A stretch of 8,103 bases of DNA, taken from positions 1 through 8,103 of the forward strand of contig JAGHSP010000205.1 of assembly GCA_018065815.1 (NCBI GenBank), given 5' to 3'. Each line of letters begins with the position of its first letter. The first letter of the stretch is position 1. This DNA comes from Candidatus Sodaliphilus limicaballi (GTDB lineage: Bacteria; Bacteroidota; Bacteroidia; Bacteroidales; Muribaculaceae). The translations under genes were made by a program, and so were the position numbers. Below are positions 6,319-8,103 of this stretch, piece by piece. The notes beneath the pieces are model-generated. The model was not told the origin of the DNA, ran no database searches, and was given only the letters and a program-made list of their open reading frames with translations.

Positions 6319-7152
6319 ATGGACATTGACAAGAAAATGGGCCCCATCGGGGTGTTTGACTCGGGATTCGGCGGGCTGTCGATCTTGCGCGAGATAAGGC
6401 GTGAGTTGCCGCAGTATGACTATGTGTTTGTGGGCGACAATGCTCGCGCACCTTATGGCACGCGGTCGTTCCAGCTGGTGTATGAGTTCACGTTGCAGGC
6501 TGTGAAGCATCTCTTTGACCAAGGTTGCCAGCTGGTGATACTGGCGTGCAACACGGCGTCGGCCAAGGCGTTGCGCACGATACAGCAGCGGGACTTGCCG
6601 CTCATCGACCCCGACCGTCGTGTTCTGGGCGTGATAAGGCCCACCGTTGAGGCTGTGGGCGAGATCTCGCGCACGGGTCATGTGGGCGTGTTCGGCACTC
6701 CGGGCACCATAGCAAGCGGCAGCTATGACATTGAGATTAAGAAACTTCACCCTCACTTTGAGGTCTATGGCCATGCGTGCCCCATGTGGGTGCCCCTGGT
6801 GGAGAACAGCGAGAGCGATGGCCCTGGCGCCGATTACTTTGTGAAGAAGGACATCGATGCGCTGCTGGCTATGGACGGCGACATAGACACGGTGATACTG
6901 GGCTGCACGCACTACCCGCTGCTGTTGCCCAAGGAGCGGCAGATCATGCCCGAAGGTATCAATGTGGTGGCGCAGGGCGACATCGTGGCCCGTAGCCTCA
7001 TGGACTACCTGGCACGTCACCCCGAGATGGAGGTGCGTTGCTCGAAGGGCGGTGTGTGCCGATACACGACGACCGACGATGCCGAGAAGTTTGGCGTCCT
7101 GGCGAGCGTTTTCATGGGCGAGGAAGTTACAGCCGCCACGGTGAAGCTATGA
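6319..7152 (+). CDS. murI: Glutamate racemase
   Basis: MurI converts L-glutamate to D-glutamate for peptidoglycan in the cytoplasm, without cofactor, using two cysteines. Signatures, numbered from the ATG at 6319 (277 aa): D14-S15 in GVFDSGFGGLS, the PYGT loop (45-48), the first catalytic cysteine C77 in ACNTAS, and the second, C196, in GCTHYPLL with H198. Length is normal. The start is uncertain: M7 (ATG at 6337) begins MGPIGVFDSGFGG, closer to usual family starts, and fits the predicted promoter better. The sequence is GC-rich (about 61% in three sampled 60-nt stretches), higher than the cas genes, consistent with it being native. It leads a rightward group; its stop overlaps the next start (ATGA). 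Confidence 0.97.
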   Translation: MDIDKKMGPIGVFDSGFGGLSILREIRRELPQYDYVFVGDNARAPYGTRSFQLVYEFTLQAVKHLFDQGCQLVILACNTASAKALRTIQQRDLPLIDPDRRVLGVIRPTVEAVGEISRTGHVGVFGTPGTIASGSYDIEIKKLHPHFEVYGHACPMWVPLVENSESDGPGADYFVKKDIDALLAMDGDIDTVILGCTHYPLLLPKERQIMPEGINVVAQGDIVARSLMDYLARHPEMEVRCSKGGVCRYTTTDDAEKFGVLASVFMGEEVTAATVKL

Positions 7153-7433
7153 CCGGAATCGACGACATCAAGCGACTGCTGGGCGAAGGCCGGACGAGCG
7201 ACGCCGTTGACGCTGCCACCGCCTTGCTGGAACGTGCAGGCATCAGCGATAAGGACCGTGCGACTGCGTACTACCTGCGGGGCAATGCCCACCGCAAGGC
7301 CGGCGACTGGCGGCTGGCGCTGAACGACTACCTGGAGGGGGCTGCATTGGAGCCCGACGGCCCTGCCGCAATGGCTTTCAATCATGCGCAAGAGATATTG
7401 AATTTTTACCACAAAGATTTATACAACCCTTAA
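7149..7433 (+). CDS. Small TPR-type protein
   Basis: A 94-aa protein that starts with the ATGA overlap at the murI stop, so translation is probably coupled. Residues about 38-71 (ATAYYLRGNAHRKAGDWRLA and following, ending LEPDG) read as a tetratricopeptide repeat: a helix, an A-G-D/W turn, a second helix, then the typical P at the repeat end. Residues 5-30 may be a degenerate first repeat. No signal peptide or membrane segment is seen, so it is probably cytosolic. TPRs bind proteins; the partner is unknown and a link to MurI function is only suggested by the overlap. Confidence 0.8.
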   Translation: MTGIDDIKRLLGEGRTSDAVDAATALLERAGISDKDRATAYYLRGNAHRKAGDWRLALNDYLEGAALEPDGPAAMAFNHAQEILNFYHKDLYNP

Positions 7434-7445
7434 TAATATAGAATT

Positions 7446-7802
7446 ATGGAAAATAACAAACAACTGGGACAAATTAAGAATCTGATAATGCTGGCGCTGG
7501 CCGACGGAACCGCCGACGAGAAGGAGTTGGCTCTGATTGCTGCCGTGGCGTCGCGTGAAAAGCTCACCGAGGAGCAGGTCAACCAGCTCATCGAGAACCC
7601 TGGCACGGTGCACGTGGAGCTGCCCGAGGACGAGGAAAGCAAGAAACGTTATCTCACCGACATGGTGGTACTGATGATGGCCGATGGCGTGATGGACGAC
7701 GATGAGATGGCTATGTGCAAGCTGTATGCTATCACCTTGGGCTTTGACTCTAGCATGGTGGAAAGCCTTGTAATCGACTTGGCGGAGTTATTTAAGCAGT
7801 AA
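7446..7802 (+). CDS. TerB-like acidic helical protein
   Basis: A 118-aa acidic protein 12 nt after the TPR gene. It has two related halves: residues 13-37 (LIMLALADGTADEKELALIA and on) and 73-99 (MVVLMMADGVMDDDEMAMCK and on). Each carries an acidic loop in the same spacing: D20, D24, E27 and D80, D84, E87. This two-fold helical design with acidic loops resembles the TerB / TerB-like (DjlA N-terminal type) fold, a metal-binding module. There is no export signal. A role in tellurite resistance should not be assumed, as many TerB-like proteins stand alone with no known function. No Shine-Dalgarno is visible before the ATG, as is common in Bacteroidota. Confidence 0.7.
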   Translation: MENNKQLGQIKNLIMLALADGTADEKELALIAAVASREKLTEEQVNQLIENPGTVHVELPEDEESKKRYLTDMVVLMMADGVMDDDEMAMCKLYAITLGFDSSMVESLVIDLAELFKQ

Positions 7803-7828
7803 GATGGTCTATCTTTTCGGCTTTTTTT
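7801..7828 (+). terminator. Weak candidate terminator after the murI group
   Basis: AAGAT (7801-7805) can pair with ATCTT (7811-7815), and seven T follow at 7822-7828. The stem is short, AT-rich and 6 nt away from the T-run, so this is uncertain. Confidence 0.3.
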
Positions 7829-7921
7829 GCGCAATAGTGCTTAAATTTGTGCTGTAAAGTAGCAGAAAATGGCGATAAAGTGTTAATTTTTAGTTAAAGA
7901 TTAAATTTTATTGCTAGAAAA

Positions 7922-7953
7922 TTGTGTTGTAAAACATATTTTGTGTAACTTTG
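7922..7953 (+). promoter_or_regulatory. Promoter of short-RNA element 2
   Basis: TTG at 7922-7924, 21 nt, then TAacTTTG at 7946-7953. The start is predicted near 7958. It lies in the gene-free stretch after the TerB-like gene. Confidence 0.7.
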
Positions 7954-8022
7954 CAAGCGAAAAGATTATTCGTATCGACTTCAATCGGTGCCGTGAGGCA
8001 AAGGTTCAGGTTAAGATTTAGT

Positions 8023-8058
8023 TTTAAGGTTTATGTTAATGGTATTAGAGGTTAATTA
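8023..8058 (+). repeat. Conserved block, copy 2
   Basis: Matches 6150-6186 with one missing A and otherwise no change. The two copies are direct repeats either side of the murI-TPR-TerB-like group, about 1.87 kb apart. Confidence 0.9.
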
Positions 8059-8069
8059 AATTAAAGTTG

Positions 8070-8101
8070 ATCCGCGACGAGAGTCGTGGATTGCGTTTTT
8101 T
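8070..8101 (+). terminator. Terminator of short-RNA element 2
   Basis: Positions 8070-8078 pair with 8083-8091 (one G-U, loop GAGA), with six T at 8096-8101. The stem differs in sequence from element 1 but is placed the same way. Confidence 0.7.
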
Positions 8102-8103
8102 AT

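Larger units (their letters stand above)
7958..8101 (+). ncRNA. Predicted short transcript, element 2 (unclassified)
   Basis: Same plan as element 1: Bacteroidetes promoter, unrelated 5' part, the conserved block (8023-8058), then a terminator hairpin with T-run at the window end. Length is about 144 nt. The tiny frame in the block starts at 8033 and ends at 8057-8059 (8 codons; the one-base deletion relative to copy 1 changes its last residues). Whether a gene follows to the right is not visible, so an attenuator leader is as possible as a free small RNA. Confidence 0.55.

Noticed and set aside
6184..7020. Open frame of 278 codons on the minus strand opposite murI
   Set aside because: Composition-driven shadow of a GC-rich gene: rich in His, Arg and Ala, no recognisable domain, while the + strand has all MurI motifs.
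7446..7802. Tellurite-resistance determinant
   Set aside because: Only the TerB-like fold pattern is seen; no other ter genes are nearby, so a resistance role is not supported.
1..8103. Insertion sequences, transposase genes, tRNA or rRNA genes
   Set aside because: Checked on both strands; no transposase motifs, terminal inverted repeats, tRNA-like folds or rRNA sequence were found.

Overview
The window carries a compact type II-C CRISPR-Cas9 locus next to ordinary housekeeping genes of a bacterium of the Bacteroidota, most probably order Bacteroidales. Three things support the assignment: a 47-bp CRISPR repeat, a very large (1374 aa) II-C Cas9, and repeated use of the Bacteroidetes promoter pattern (TTG at -33, TAnnTTTG at -7, spaced about 19-21 nt) with no clear Shine-Dalgarno sites. 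I cannot name a genus.

Layout. Positions 1-182 are the right-hand end of a CRISPR array: one diverged partial repeat, two intact repeats and two 30-nt spacers. An AT-rich flank and a two-way hairpin terminator (about 249-302) separate it from a leftward operon cas9 (5705-1581), cas1 (1579-644), cas2 (636-301). Array and cas operon converge on that terminator. The divergent region behind cas9 holds the cas9 promoter and, pointing right, a tracrRNA gene (about 5817-5893) with its own promoter and terminator. The tracrRNA anti-repeat forms 24 bp with the repeat, interrupted only by two single-U bulges. This fixes the crRNA strand as + and makes the locus look complete: guide RNA, effector, adaptation genes and tracrRNA. 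There is no csn2 or cas4.

From 6319 to 7802 is a rightward, GC-richer group: glutamate racemase (murI), a small TPR-type protein overlapping it by 4 nt, and a small TerB-like acidic protein. On either side of this group is a short predicted transcript (about 6071-6227 and 7958-8101). The two share a promoter type, a nearly identical 36-37 nt block and a terminator hairpin. I do not recognise this RNA family; it may be a small RNA or an attenuator leader.

The most interesting points are: (1) each CRISPR repeat contains a complete Bacteroidetes-type promoter, so crRNAs may be transcribed repeat by repeat; (2) the C-terminal 335 or so codons of cas9 (PAM-interacting region) form an AT-rich island of about 33% GC between neighbours of about 49-52%, starting just after a conserved motif, which suggests exchange of the PAM-recognition module; (3) the tracrRNA carries a copy of the first 8 nt of the repeat that can mask its own anti-repeat; (4) the paired short-RNA elements with tiny reading frames.
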